Shown here: positions 41,315-49,705 of the stretch, piece after piece
Numbering within the stretch: the stretch's first letter is position 1
How the letters are laid out: each line of letters begins with the position of its first letter
Origin: Sinorhizobium mexicanum
GTDB lineage: Bacteria > Pseudomonadota > Alphaproteobacteria > Rhizobiales > Rhizobiaceae
Direction of reading: 5' to 3'
Length of the DNA stretch: 64,000 nt
Assembly (NCBI RefSeq): GCF_013488225.1
Contig: NZ_CP041238.1
Location: 2,567,501 to 2,631,500, forward strand
Notes under the pieces: generated by a model
Seen by the model: only the letters and a program-made list of their open reading frames with translations
What the model was told of the DNA's origin: nothing
Database searches by the model: none
Translations under genes and position numbers: made by a program

Positions 41315-41504
41315 GCGGAGCAGGGTCGCGTCTATTTGATCGGAGCCTCGGTGCAGGCGACATCACGCTCCACCCACGACGCGTCGGGCCGTGAATGTCT
41401 CGAAAGCTTGTCGTCAAGCGGACAGGAGCTCTTGCGCCAAGGACTTGGGCTGAAAAGGCCCTTCCGCGCCGCAAGGTTGGGCCGCGGCTGGATCCGCCAT
41501 GCCG

Positions 41505-42494
41505 TCAATCCGTGAACTCCACGATTACCCCCGGCTTGACCATCCCCGCCAGTTCCTCGGCATCCCAGTTTGTAAGGCGCACGCATCCGTGTGACCCCGC
41601 CTTGTCGATGAGCGACGGTTCCGGCGTGCCGTGGATCCCGTAGGTTGGCTCGGTCAGGTCGATCCAGACGCTTCCGACCGGGTTGTTGGGGCCGCTGGGC
41701 AGCGTCAGGCGCTTGGTGTTGTTGCCCTGCTTGAAGTTGATTTTGGGGTTGTAGACGTAGACGGGCGTTCGACCCACCCCTTTCACCTTGTGCGTGCCGG
41801 AAGGCGAAGGCGTCTCTTCGCTGCCGATCGTGGCCGGATAAACGGCAATCAGCGAGCCGTCTTCCGCGAAGGCCGCGACCTGGCCCGCGCGCCTGCGCGC
41901 CTCGATCCGCTTGACCCTGCCCTTGCCCTCCTGCGCGGCGCCGGGCATTGCAACCGACACCGTGTCCCCAACGGCAAACGCCGAGCCCGGATTGAGCGCC
42001 TTCAAGAGGTCGATATCCATGTGAAACCGCTCGGACAGCTTCTCCGCGACGCTCGTATAGCCAAGGTGCTTCATCTCGGCCTGCTTGGCGTAGTCGTCGG
42101 GGATGCGCTCGACGAGATCCTTTGCATCCTCTTCGCTGACTCGATAGGGCTCGATGACGGGTTTGTCGTCGGGAAGTCTGCCGATGACTTCCGGGTCCGG
42201 CTTTCCATCGACGGGAAGATGCTGCATGGCCTCGAACCCGGCGATCGCCTTGGTGACGTTCTCGCCATAGTAACCGTCGATCACGCCGGGAGACGAACCT
42301 GCGCGGTCGAGAAGCACCTGGAGATGGACGATGGCGGGGTCCGGCCGGGGCGAGTCCTCGGCCGGCCGTTCCGGCGGGATGGAGGCGAGCGAAGCCTTGT
42401 TGATGGCTTCCGGCTGAAGCTCCTGAGCACCGGCGGTGCCGCAGAGACCCAATGTCAGCGATGCTGCGAAAAGAGCCATGTTCTTCATGAACAT
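41505..42494 (-). CDS. Exported L,D-transpeptidase (YkuD) with peptidoglycan-binding domain
   Basis: A 329-residue periplasmic enzyme that would form 3-3 crosslinks or anchor proteins on peptidoglycan. The signal peptide is M-A-L-F-A-A-S-L-T-L-G-L-C-G-T-A-G-A-Q. The peptidoglycan-binding segment has L-Q-V-L-L-D-R-A-G-S-S-P-G-V-I-D-G-Y-Y-G. The YkuD domain is near the C-terminus, with Y-G-I-H-G-T-P and the catalytic S-H-G-C-V-R-L-T-N. The start may be 42494 or 42488 (M-F-M-K-N-M); neither has a strong ribosome site. It is single, with a RIME-like fragment on each side. Confidence 0.92.
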   Translation of the reverse strand: MFMKNMALFAASLTLGLCGTAGAQELQPEAINKASLASIPPERPAEDSPRPDPAIVHLQVLLDRAGSSPGVIDGYYGENVTKAIAGFEAMQHLPVDGKPDPEVIGRLPDDKPVIEPYRVSEEDAKDLVERIPDDYAKQAEMKHLGYTSVAEKLSERFHMDIDLLKALNPGSAFAVGDTVSVAMPGAAQEGKGRVKRIEARRRAGQVAAFAEDGSLIAVYPATIGSEETPSPSGTHKVKGVGRTPVYVYNPKINFKQGNNTKRLTLPSGPNNPVGSVWIDLTEPTYGIHGTPEPSLIDKAGSHGCVRLTNWDAEELAGMVKPGVIVEFTD

Positions 42495-42761
42495 CACAAT
42501 TCCGCAGCAGCCGAACTTGTTCCACTGGCGGGTTCTGGGGAGCGCGGCGCAGCGTCTCCAAACCGACCGCGGTTGCACCTCCCTCTGCCCTGCCGATCTC
42601 CCCCCTTGTGGGGGAGATGCCCGGCAGGGCAGAGGGGGGTATCGACACCGGCGTCCCCGATTTGCAGAAAATGTTTCCCCCTGGCCATGAAAGGCTGTCG
42701 ACTCGCGCAATCCGAAGTGGCGCGCCTGCTGTCCGAAACACGCGCCCTCCGCCCCGCCTGC

Positions 42762-42870
42762 CGCCTGCTGGATGTTTCCTTAAATCGGAATCGATTTAAG
42801 GATAAAACAGGCAGCAGCTGAAACTGCTCCAGCGCCCTTTGCGCGTCTCGACAAACGCGCGACGCTGGGG
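42762..42870 (-). repeat. 100-bp double-hairpin repeat, inverted copy
   Basis: GCTGGATGTTTCCTTAAATC, CGATTTAAGGATAAAACAGGC, then GCTCCAGCGCCCTTTGCGCG and ACAAACGCGCGACGCTGG. It runs up to about 30 bases before the cyclase gene start. Confidence 0.85.
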
Positions 42871-42898
42871 GCGGACCCGAAGCAAGGACGAAGCCATC

Positions 42899-44044
42899 AT
42901 GCCCGAGACCCGCCGCAAGCTGACGACGATCTTCTGCGCCGATGTGCAGGACTATTCGCGCCTGATGGGGGCGGACGAGGAAGGCACGCTCGCGACGCTG
43001 AAGCGCTATCGCGATGCCATGGCACGGCTGATCGAGACGCATCACGGCCGCATCGTCAACACCTGGGGCGACGGGCTGATCGCCGAATTCCCGAGCGTGG
43101 TCGAGGCGGTGCGCGCCGCGATCGACGTCCAGAACGAACTTGCGGGGCTGAATGCCGAGCGGTCGCGCGAGACCCAGATGCTCCTTCGCATCGGCATCAA
43201 TCTCGGCGACGTCATCGCCGAGGGCGACGACCTCTATGGCGACGGCGTCAACATCGCCGCCCGCCTGCAGGCCACGGCGCCGGCCGGCGGCATCGTCATC
43301 TCCAACACCGTCTACGACCAGGTGCGCAACAAGGTCGCCGTCAGCTTCGATTTCCTGGGCCAGTTGGAGGTGAAGAACATCGAGGGCGGCGTGGCGAGCT
43401 ACGCGGTCAGGATCGGCGCCGGGGATGGCAGCAGGCAAGACGCCTACGGGAACGGCGCGGCGGCGCCCGGACGCACCCGGGACGTGCACCCCTCTCCCGG
43501 GCCAGCACCAACGCAACAGCCCGCCGAGGCAGGCGGTGCACCCCGGCACGCAGCGTCGGCCGCATCGTCCGCCATCTGGGGCCGGCAATCCGCTTCCAAC
43601 GCAGCGCCCGGGTCGGCCACCGGGGCGAGCGTCGCTCCCGGGGACACGGCCGCAGCGGAACGTTCCGGCACCCGGGGCCGCGAACGCGCTCCGGATGGCA
43701 ATCGGCCACAAGCGCCTTCCGGGACGACCTCCGCGTCAACGTCCGGCAACCGCAAGCTCGCCGTCATCGCCGTGATCGCCGCCACTCTCGTCGCGATAAA
43801 CCTCCTCACCTGGGACGGTGTGCTGTGGGCCGTCTGGCCGCTGCTCGGGCTCTCGATCCTCTACGCCCTCCTCTGGCTCCGGCGGAGAAAGGACATCAAC
43901 CGCACCCTCGGCCTGCTTGCCATCGCCGCCCTCACCGTCGTCGCCGTCAACCTCCTCACTTTCGATGGAGTCTTCTGGGCCGTCTGGCCGCTCCTCGGCC
44001 TCGCCATCGCCGCCGCGCTCCGCTGGGTGCTGCGCCGGGAGTGA
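42899..44044 (+). CDS. Class III nucleotide cyclase with long linker and duplicated C-terminal 2TM module
   Basis: A 381-residue protein. Residues 5-170 form a cytoplasmic cyclase domain with metal aspartates D15 (F-C-A-D-V-Q-D-Y-S) and D58 (T-W-G-D-G-L) and D-G-V-N-I-A-A-R-L. A ~110-residue Pro/Ala/Gly/Ser linker follows. The end is two copies of a membrane pair: L-L-T-W-D-G-V-L-W-A-V-W-P-L-L-G-L and L-L-T-F-D-G-V-F-W-A-V-W-P-L-L-G-L, each with flanking helices. The membrane part at the C-terminus is unusual for this class and may serve as anchor or sensor. AAGGACG precedes the ATG at 42899. Confidence 0.88.
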   Translation: MPETRRKLTTIFCADVQDYSRLMGADEEGTLATLKRYRDAMARLIETHHGRIVNTWGDGLIAEFPSVVEAVRAAIDVQNELAGLNAERSRETQMLLRIGINLGDVIAEGDDLYGDGVNIAARLQATAPAGGIVISNTVYDQVRNKVAVSFDFLGQLEVKNIEGGVASYAVRIGAGDGSRQDAYGNGAAAPGRTRDVHPSPGPAPTQQPAEAGGAPRHAASAASSAIWGRQSASNAAPGSATGASVAPGDTAAAERSGTRGRERAPDGNRPQAPSGTTSASTSGNRKLAVIAVIAATLVAINLLTWDGVLWAVWPLLGLSILYALLWLRRRKDINRTLGLLAIAALTVVAVNLLTFDGVFWAVWPLLGLAIAAALRWVLRRE

Positions 44045-44059
44045 GCCGATCACCTCACC

Positions 44060-44195
44060 CTCCCTCATCGCTGTGCCCGTCACAGGGACCAGCCACGGCG
44101 CGTCGGCGCCGTGAAGGACAGCGCAGATGCTGCGATCTAGAATCAAAGTGCTGGAGCTTCCTTTGTGCGTTCATTTGAACGCACGGCGCTCCAGG
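44060..44195 (+). repeat. Partial RIME-like fragment plus partial 100-bp-type repeat (inverted)
   Basis: A CATCGCTGTGCCCGTCACAGG palindrome with CACGGCGCGTCGGCGCCGTG is followed by AAAGTGCTGGAGC and the hairpin TGTGCGTTCATTTGAACGCAC with CGGCGCTCCAG. It lies between two convergent cyclase genes and may help terminate both. Confidence 0.75.
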
Positions 44196-44279
44196 GTCAG
44201 GACCCATAATTAAGCGAAGGCGATAGATTAGGCTTTCGGCCCCAAAAGGGGACCGAGACTGAATCTCAAATGGCACCGG

Positions 44280-46028
44280 TTAGAGAGGCAGCGGTATCTT
44301 CTTGAGAGCGTTCGCCAGCGATTGCACTGACGCGGGTCGAAAAGGCCCCATTCGAGTGAAGGCGCTGATTGTGAAAGACGGTGCGAGCTCGATCAGGCGC
44401 TTTGCCGCCACTCGTGCCGCGTCGAAATTGCCCAACTCGACATATGCCGCCGCGAGGTAGGCGTAGGTGACGCTGAAGTTCGGGTTCGCGCCAACGGCGA
44501 GCGCTGCATAGGTGGCGGCCTCCTCGAACCGGCCACTGAACCAGTGGGCCAACGTCAGCGCACAGTACGGGTGATAGTTCAAGGGATCGAACGGACTGAG
44601 CCTCAACGCAAGCAGTGCATGCTCGATGGCTCTTTCATTTCGCTGGCAATGGGCATTCACCAAGGCACTAAAGCCGTATGCGAGCGCCGAATTGTGATTG
44701 AGCTCCAGCGACCGATCCAGAACAAGAATGGCCGCTTCGTAGTCATGCGTGAGATTGGCCTGGACAAAGGCGGCGATGCTCAGGACCTGCGGGTCATCGA
44801 CGCCAAAGTTGAACGCAGCATTGCAGTGTTCCAGCGCGAGGGATTTATCTCGTTCATCGAGGCCACCGCGAAAGTAACTTTGCTCACGGCACCACGCCGC
44901 ATAGGCATGTGCAAGTGCATAGTTCGGGTCGCGCTTCAGCGCCTCCTCCAACAGTTGCAGCGCTTTTTGGGCTTCAGCAGGTGAATTCGCATGGGTGTGG
45001 GGAAGTGCTTTCAAATACAGATCGTAGGCGTCTAGTGTATCTGGCCGTTTTCGGAGCGCTCGTTCAATTTCAGCGCGGCGCATTGACGGCTCCAACGCAC
45101 CGACGATGCTCGTTACGAAACGGTCTTGAAGGTCAAACAAGTCCTCGGCGAAGCCCTCGAGCCTGTCCGCCCATACATGAGTCGCACCCGCCCCCTCCAC
45201 AAGCTGTCCCGTGATGCGGATTCGGTTGGCAGATTGTCGGACGCTGCCTTCAAGCACGTAGCGTACGCCCAGATCTCGTGCGACTTGCTTCACATCGACC
45301 GACCTGCCTTTGTAGGAAAAGCTCGAGTTACGCGCGATCACGAAGAGGCTGTGAATCTTGGCCAGTTCAGTAATGAGATCGTCGACCAGGCCGTCGGCGA
45401 AATAGTCTTGCCGCGGATCGCCGCTCATGTTTTCAAACGGCAACACCGCAATTGACGGTCGTTTCGGCAGAGCAAAGGGCGTGTCGATCAGGTTGGCTGC
45501 TTTCGGCGTCTGCTTCCCTAAGTGAAGCTGATAAACGCGGATCGGTCGGGTGATGTTCTTGAGGTGCTGGTCTCCGGTGTCTTCGAACGCGATGTCCAGC
45601 CGTTCTCGGACAAGATCGCGCACCGCGGCCGACACGGCGATGCCGCCTGGTCTTGCCACTCCCTCCAGCCTTGACGCAACGTTCACGCCGTCGCCGAAAA
45701 TGTCACCGTTCTCCAGGATGACGTCTCCCAGATTGATGCCGATCCGAAATTCAATGCGGCGATCTGGTGGGATTGGGTCATTACGAACAATCATCGCGCG
45801 TTGTATGTCGACAGCACATGCGACCGCGTCCAATACACTTTGGAACTCGGCGAGAATGCCGTCGCCGATGAATTTGACCACCCGGCCGCTGTGCTCTGCA
45901 ATCTTTGGATTGAGGAGCTCGCTTTGGTGAGTCATCAACGAAGTGAGCGTACCGGGTTCATCGGCCTCCATGAGCCGACTGAAGCCAACGACGTCAGCGG
46001 CGAGGATCGCGGCCAGCCTGCGGTCCAT
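44280..46028 (-). CDS. Class III nucleotide cyclase with TolB-like and TPR domains
   Basis: A 582-residue cytoplasmic protein common in rhizobia in many copies. The N-terminal cyclase domain has D12 (L-A-A-D-V-V-G-F-S-R), D56 (F-I-G-D-G-I-L-A-E-F) and G-D-G-V-N-V-A-S-R-L. Then comes the TolB-N-like segment S-I-A-V-L-P-F-E-N-M-S-G-D-P (about 190-300). The C-terminal ~280 residues are tetratricopeptide repeats (A-L-K-R-D-P-N-Y-A-L-A-H-A-Y, S-L-E-L-N-H-N-S-A-L-A-Y). The TPR part likely binds a regulatory partner. The ATG at 46028 has GGAGGAG seven bases upstream; 46052 and 46106 lack this. It converges on the 42899 cyclase. Confidence 0.92.
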   Translation of the reverse strand: MDRRLAAILAADVVGFSRLMEADEPGTLTSLMTHQSELLNPKIAEHSGRVVKFIGDGILAEFQSVLDAVACAVDIQRAMIVRNDPIPPDRRIEFRIGINLGDVILENGDIFGDGVNVASRLEGVARPGGIAVSAAVRDLVRERLDIAFEDTGDQHLKNITRPIRVYQLHLGKQTPKAANLIDTPFALPKRPSIAVLPFENMSGDPRQDYFADGLVDDLITELAKIHSLFVIARNSSFSYKGRSVDVKQVARDLGVRYVLEGSVRQSANRIRITGQLVEGAGATHVWADRLEGFAEDLFDLQDRFVTSIVGALEPSMRRAEIERALRKRPDTLDAYDLYLKALPHTHANSPAEAQKALQLLEEALKRDPNYALAHAYAAWCREQSYFRGGLDERDKSLALEHCNAAFNFGVDDPQVLSIAAFVQANLTHDYEAAILVLDRSLELNHNSALAYGFSALVNAHCQRNERAIEHALLALRLSPFDPLNYHPYCALTLAHWFSGRFEEAATYAALAVGANPNFSVTYAYLAAAYVELGNFDAARVAAKRLIELAPSFTISAFTRMGPFRPASVQSLANALKKIPLPL

Positions 46029-46122
46029 GGACGCTCTCCTCCGGGATTGCATCAGGCAGCATGCCATAGAATTTATTTTAGGGCATTCAAAATTAAGGGT
46101 ATTCAAAATCCGCTCTTTGCGC

Positions 46123-46166
46123 GCCTACAGGGCCGCGCGTCCAATCACGCGCAAAGGACGCTGCAG
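46123..46166 (+). repeat. First half of 100-bp-type repeat
   Basis: CCTACAGGGCCGCGCGTCCAATCACGCGC with AAAGGACGCTGCAG is the first hairpin only; the second half is missing. A similar hairpin fragment (GCATCCATTGCGCGTCTGAC) follows near 46236-46270. Confidence 0.7.
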
Positions 46167-46540
46167 CAGCCCTGCAAAAGTGACCGCTTCTGACGCAAAG
46201 GGGCGGTTATGAACTCCAGATCCCTTGCGACAGCATCCATTGCGCGTCTGACAGGACGCCCGGCGCCGTAGACCGGGCGGACAGGTCAGGCAGCGGAAGG
46301 CCCGGTAATTATTGGATTTTTTCAAGGGTACTTAACGAAAGGGCCCCGGTAGGGGTATCCGGGGCCGCAAGGTTTTCGCCCATTTGGGAGGGGCTGGGGG
46401 CGGGCGAAATGCGGGAAGAATATTTCCCGTCTTGTTTGAGTTTGCCACCGCTCCAACGCATCTCAAAGTAGCGAAAATTAGCCATGCGTTGTGAATGAAG
46501 GCGTTGCGGTGAGCAGTTGTCGGCCGAGGCGGCTCCGCCC
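46167..46540. other. Intergenic region, no gene seen
   Basis: This lies between the tail-to-head ends of a cyclase promoter region and the LysR gene stop. 46340-46375 contains GGGGCCCC-type inverted repeats (AAGGGCCCCGGTAGGGGTATCCGGGGCC), a possible terminator for the leftward LysR gene. Confidence 0.4.
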
Positions 46541-47455
46541 TCACGACAGCGCGACCGCCTCCAGGCGCCCGCGCAGGCGCGGTGCCGCGAAATCGAGGAA
46601 GCTGCGCATCTTGACCGGCAGTTCGCCCCGTCCCTGATAAAGAATATGGACCGGCAGCGGTGCCGGCTCGAAGGCCTGCAGCACCACCTGAAGCAGGCCC
46701 TCCTTCACCGCCCTGGCCGCCTGGTAGGAGAGAACGCGGGTCACGCCGACGCCGGCGATTGCTGCGTCCAGCGCCGCCTCCGCCGTATTGACGCAAAGGC
46801 GCGGGCGGATCTCCACGACCGCCTCGCGCGCCTTTCCACCCTTGCCAAAGGGCCAGGGGTTCGGCGACCCCATCATGTCGAAGGTGACGCAGGGCAGCCG
46901 CTCGAGGTCCGCCGGGCTTGCCGGAACGCCATAGCGCTCGAAACAGCCGGGGCTTCCGCAAACCACGCGGCGCACGGAACCGACGCGCCTTGCGACCATC
47001 GTGCTGTCGGGCAGCGCGCCGATGCGAACGGCGAGGTCGATATCGTCCTCGAGCAGGTGCACATTGCGGTCGGAAAGCAGCATCCGGACATTGATGTCCG
47101 GATAGAGCGCCAGGAACGCGCTGACGACCGGCAGGACATGCAGCCGGCCGAACACGATCGGCGTCGTCACCACGAGTTCGCCCTTCGGCGCGCTCTGCTC
47201 GCCCGCCGCCTTCCGCTCCGCATCGCCCACCTCTTCGAGGATGCGCTTGCAGGACTGGAAATAGTCTTTGCCCGCATCGGTCAGTGTCAGCTTGCGCGTG
47301 GTGCGCGTCAGCAGCCGGGTTCCGAGATGATCCTCGAGTTCCGCGAGCTTCCGGCTGACGCTCGGCAGCGGCATGTTCAGCCGGCGGCCGGCACCGGTGA
47401 GGCTGCCCGCTTCCACCGCCGCAACAAGGATCGACATCGCTTCGAAACGGTCCAT
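46541..47455 (-). CDS. LysR-family transcriptional regulator
   Basis: A 304-residue regulator. The winged helix is at 1-60 (M-D-R-F-E-A-M-S-I-L-V-A-A-V-E-A-G-S-L; P-S-V-S-R-K-L-A-E-L-E-D-H-L-G; L-L-T-R-T-T-R-K), and the effector-binding domain from about 90 has G-E-L-V-V-T-T-P-I-V-F-G and M-R-S-F-L-D-F. It is divergent from the hydrolase gene at 47581, with 125 bases between; LysR proteins usually control such a divergent target and themselves. Confidence 0.92.
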   Translation of the reverse strand: MDRFEAMSILVAAVEAGSLTGAGRRLNMPLPSVSRKLAELEDHLGTRLLTRTTRKLTLTDAGKDYFQSCKRILEEVGDAERKAAGEQSAPKGELVVTTPIVFGRLHVLPVVSAFLALYPDINVRMLLSDRNVHLLEDDIDLAVRIGALPDSTMVARRVGSVRRVVCGSPGCFERYGVPASPADLERLPCVTFDMMGSPNPWPFGKGGKAREAVVEIRPRLCVNTAEAALDAAIAGVGVTRVLSYQAARAVKEGLLQVVLQAFEPAPLPVHILYQGRGELPVKMRSFLDFAAPRLRGRLEAVALS

Positions 47456-47580
47456 GATTATCTCAATTTATGAAACTATGCCTCTTGAGCGTAGGCGATT
47501 ATCGCACCTGCTGGAAGATCATATCTTGCCCGCATCCCTCAACGGCGCCCGGCAAAGTCCGGCCAGCAAGGAGAAAGACG

Positions 47581-48420
47581 ATGACCGAGATCCACTATCG
47601 CAGCACCGACGTCGACGGCCTGAAGATCTTCTATCGCGAGGCAGGCGCGCCGGGTGCGCAGAAGCTGCTGCTGTTGCACGGCTTTCCGACGTCGAGCCAT
47701 ATGTTCCGGGACCTGATTCCGCTGCTTGCCGACCGCTACCACATCATTGCGCCCGACCTGCCGGGCTTCGGCCAGTCGGACGACCCGAAGACAAACAGCT
47801 TCGACTCGATCGCCGAGACGATCGAGCGCTTCACCGAAATCGTCGGCTTCGACCGTTTTGCCGTCTACGTCTTCGACTACGGCGCGCCGACCGGCTTCCG
47901 CCTCGCCGTCCGCCATCCGGAGCGGATCACCGCAATCATTTCCCAGAACGGCAACGCTTATACCGAGGGCCTGAGTGAGGACTGGAACCCGATCCGCGCC
48001 TATTGGCAGGAGGCCTCGGACGCCAATCGCAACGCACTCCGCATGATGCTGAGCCCGGAGACGACCCGCTGGCAATATACGCACGGCGTGCCGGACGCCA
48101 CGAAGGTCTCGCCGGATGGCTACACGCTCGACGACCATTACCTCGGCCGCCCCGGCGCCGACGACGTGCAGCTCGACCTCTTCGGCGACTACAAGAGCAA
48201 TGTCGCGCTCTATCCGGTGTTCCAGGAATATTTCCGCACCCACCGGCCGCGCTTCCTGGCGGCCTGGGGCCGCAACGACCCCTTCTTCCTGCCGCCCGGC
48301 GCCGAAGCCTTCAAGCGGGACAATCCGGAAGCGCAGGTGATCTTCTTCGACACCGGGCACTTCGCATTGGAGACCCACGCCAGGGAAATCGCCGCCGCCA
48401 TCCGGGACTTTCTCGGCTGA
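47581..48420 (+). CDS. Alpha/beta hydrolase, haloalkane-dehalogenase/epoxide-hydrolase-like (Asp nucleophile)
   Basis: A 279-residue enzyme. H-G-F-P-T-S-S-H-M-F is the oxyanion H-G-x-P motif. The nucleophile elbow is V-F-D99-Y-G-A-P-T-G-F, an Asp as in dehalogenases and epoxide hydrolases rather than Ser. The acid is probably in W-G-R-N-D-P-F-F, and the catalytic His in D-T-G-H-F-A-L-E. The ATG at 47581 follows AAGGAGAAAGACG. The frame is open to 47470, but that overlaps the regulatory gap. It is divergent from a LysR gene that likely regulates it. Substrate unknown. Confidence 0.88.
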   Translation: MTEIHYRSTDVDGLKIFYREAGAPGAQKLLLLHGFPTSSHMFRDLIPLLADRYHIIAPDLPGFGQSDDPKTNSFDSIAETIERFTEIVGFDRFAVYVFDYGAPTGFRLAVRHPERITAIISQNGNAYTEGLSEDWNPIRAYWQEASDANRNALRMMLSPETTRWQYTHGVPDATKVSPDGYTLDDHYLGRPGADDVQLDLFGDYKSNVALYPVFQEYFRTHRPRFLAAWGRNDPFFLPPGAEAFKRDNPEAQVIFFDTGHFALETHAREIAAAIRDFLG

Positions 48421-48469
48421 CTGCTTGATTCGGTTGGCACAATCCGGCGCGGCGATAGCGCCGAACTCC

Positions 48470-48640
48470 CTCGTTCCTGTGCCCGTCACAGGAATCCAGT
48501 GCGCCCAAGTCCTTGGGCGCGAAAGACTCCGGCGCACTTGGTAGCAAGCTCGTCTGCGTTTTCCGGAAAAGGCGAGTCATCCACGGCGCCGACGCGCCGT
48601 GGCCTGGATCCCTGTGACGAGCACAGGGATGACTGGCGGA
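48470..48640 (+). repeat. RIME-like mosaic repeat, complete
   Basis: CTCGTTCCTGTGCCCGTCAC-AGG, GCGCCCAAGTCCTTGGGCGC, a variable centre, CCACGGCGCCGACGCGCCGTGG and CCTGTGACGAGCACAGGGATG. It has the same module order as 2873-3050 read on the opposite strand. Confidence 0.82.
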
Positions 48641-48722
48641 AGGGGCGGTCCTCATCGGTCCGTTGCGCCGCCAAACATTCTTCGGTTGGCGCGATCCCGG
48701 GTCGGTCGGATGCTGCCCGCGC

Positions 48723-49607
48723 TCAGCTGGCAGGCGTCCGCTCAAGCGCACTCCAATCATAGGCGCGCGCCCAGTCCGCGAAGCTCAGCCAGTGAACCTC
48801 CGGAAACTCCCGGCGCAGTGCCGCGATGTCGGCGTCGTAGCCGACGCGGTCGAACCACTCGAACATCAGCGCCGCATCCTCGCTTTGCTGGCGAGCCTTG
48901 GCGATCGGGACCTCCTGATAGTGGATGGGGCGCCCGATCGCCTGCGAGAGGATATCCGCCTGCTCTTCGCCGGTGAGTTCGTCCCCGGCGATATCGAAGC
49001 GCGTGCCGAAGACATGCGCGCCGCGCTCGACCAGTGCCGCAACGAAGGCACCGATGTCCGCGAGCGCCACCAGCTGCAGGCGGCGGTGGGCGGGCATCGC
49101 AAAGGCGTGAGTGCCCTGGCGCAGCGCATCGATCGACCACGGCGCGACAATGTTCTCCATGAAGGCGACCGGCGCGCTGATCGTGTAGGGGATGCCGAGC
49201 TCTGCGACATGCTTCTCGACGCGATACTTGCTTTCGAAGTGCGGGATGCCCGTCTTCTTGTCGGCATCGGCAACGGACGAATAGATCAGGTGCCCGACGC
49301 CGGCAGCCTTCGCCGCATCGGCGGCAATGATCCCCTGGCGGATCTCCTCCTCTGTCCCGGCCTCGTAGCTGTTGCCCATCAGGTACATGGCGTCCACGCC
49401 GCGTGCGGCCTTCACGATGGAGGCCGGATCGCCGAGATCGCCGCCCACGACCTCCGCACCGGCAGAGGCCAGCTGCCGCGCGGCATCGCTGTCGGGCTTT
49501 CGCGTCAACGCCTTGACGCGGTGTCCCCTGGCAAGCAGCGCGTGCGCGACGGCGCCTCCCTGCTGGCCGGTGGCGCCGGTGACGAGAACGTTTCGCTTCG
49601 TGGTCAT
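48723..49607 (-). CDS. NmrA/NAD(P)-binding family protein (atypical SDR)
   Basis: A 294-residue Rossmann protein: V-L-V-T-G-A-T-G-Q-Q-G-G is the G-x-x-G-x-x-G dinucleotide site at the N-terminus, followed by A-L-T-R-K-P, V-V-G-G-D-L-G-D, and H-L-I-Y-S-S-V-A-D. It lacks the Y-x-x-x-K active site in its usual place, fitting NmrA-like redox sensors or quinone reductases. It is divergent from a LysR gene at 49706 with a 98-base gap, so probably that regulator's target. Confidence 0.9.
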   Translation of the reverse strand: MTTKRNVLVTGATGQQGGAVAHALLARGHRVKALTRKPDSDAARQLASAGAEVVGGDLGDPASIVKAARGVDAMYLMGNSYEAGTEEEIRQGIIAADAAKAAGVGHLIYSSVADADKKTGIPHFESKYRVEKHVAELGIPYTISAPVAFMENIVAPWSIDALRQGTHAFAMPAHRRLQLVALADIGAFVAALVERGAHVFGTRFDIAGDELTGEEQADILSQAIGRPIHYQEVPIAKARQQSEDAALMFEWFDRVGYDADIAALRREFPEVHWLSFADWARAYDWSALERTPAS

Positions 49608-49705
49608 GTGTCTGCTCCTTGGTTTTCAACAGAGCGAAGTTAGGGTCTGCCGCTTTGGTCCATAATTGCCTATAATCGGGAAACTTTGTCCCAAGACAGG
49701 ATACA

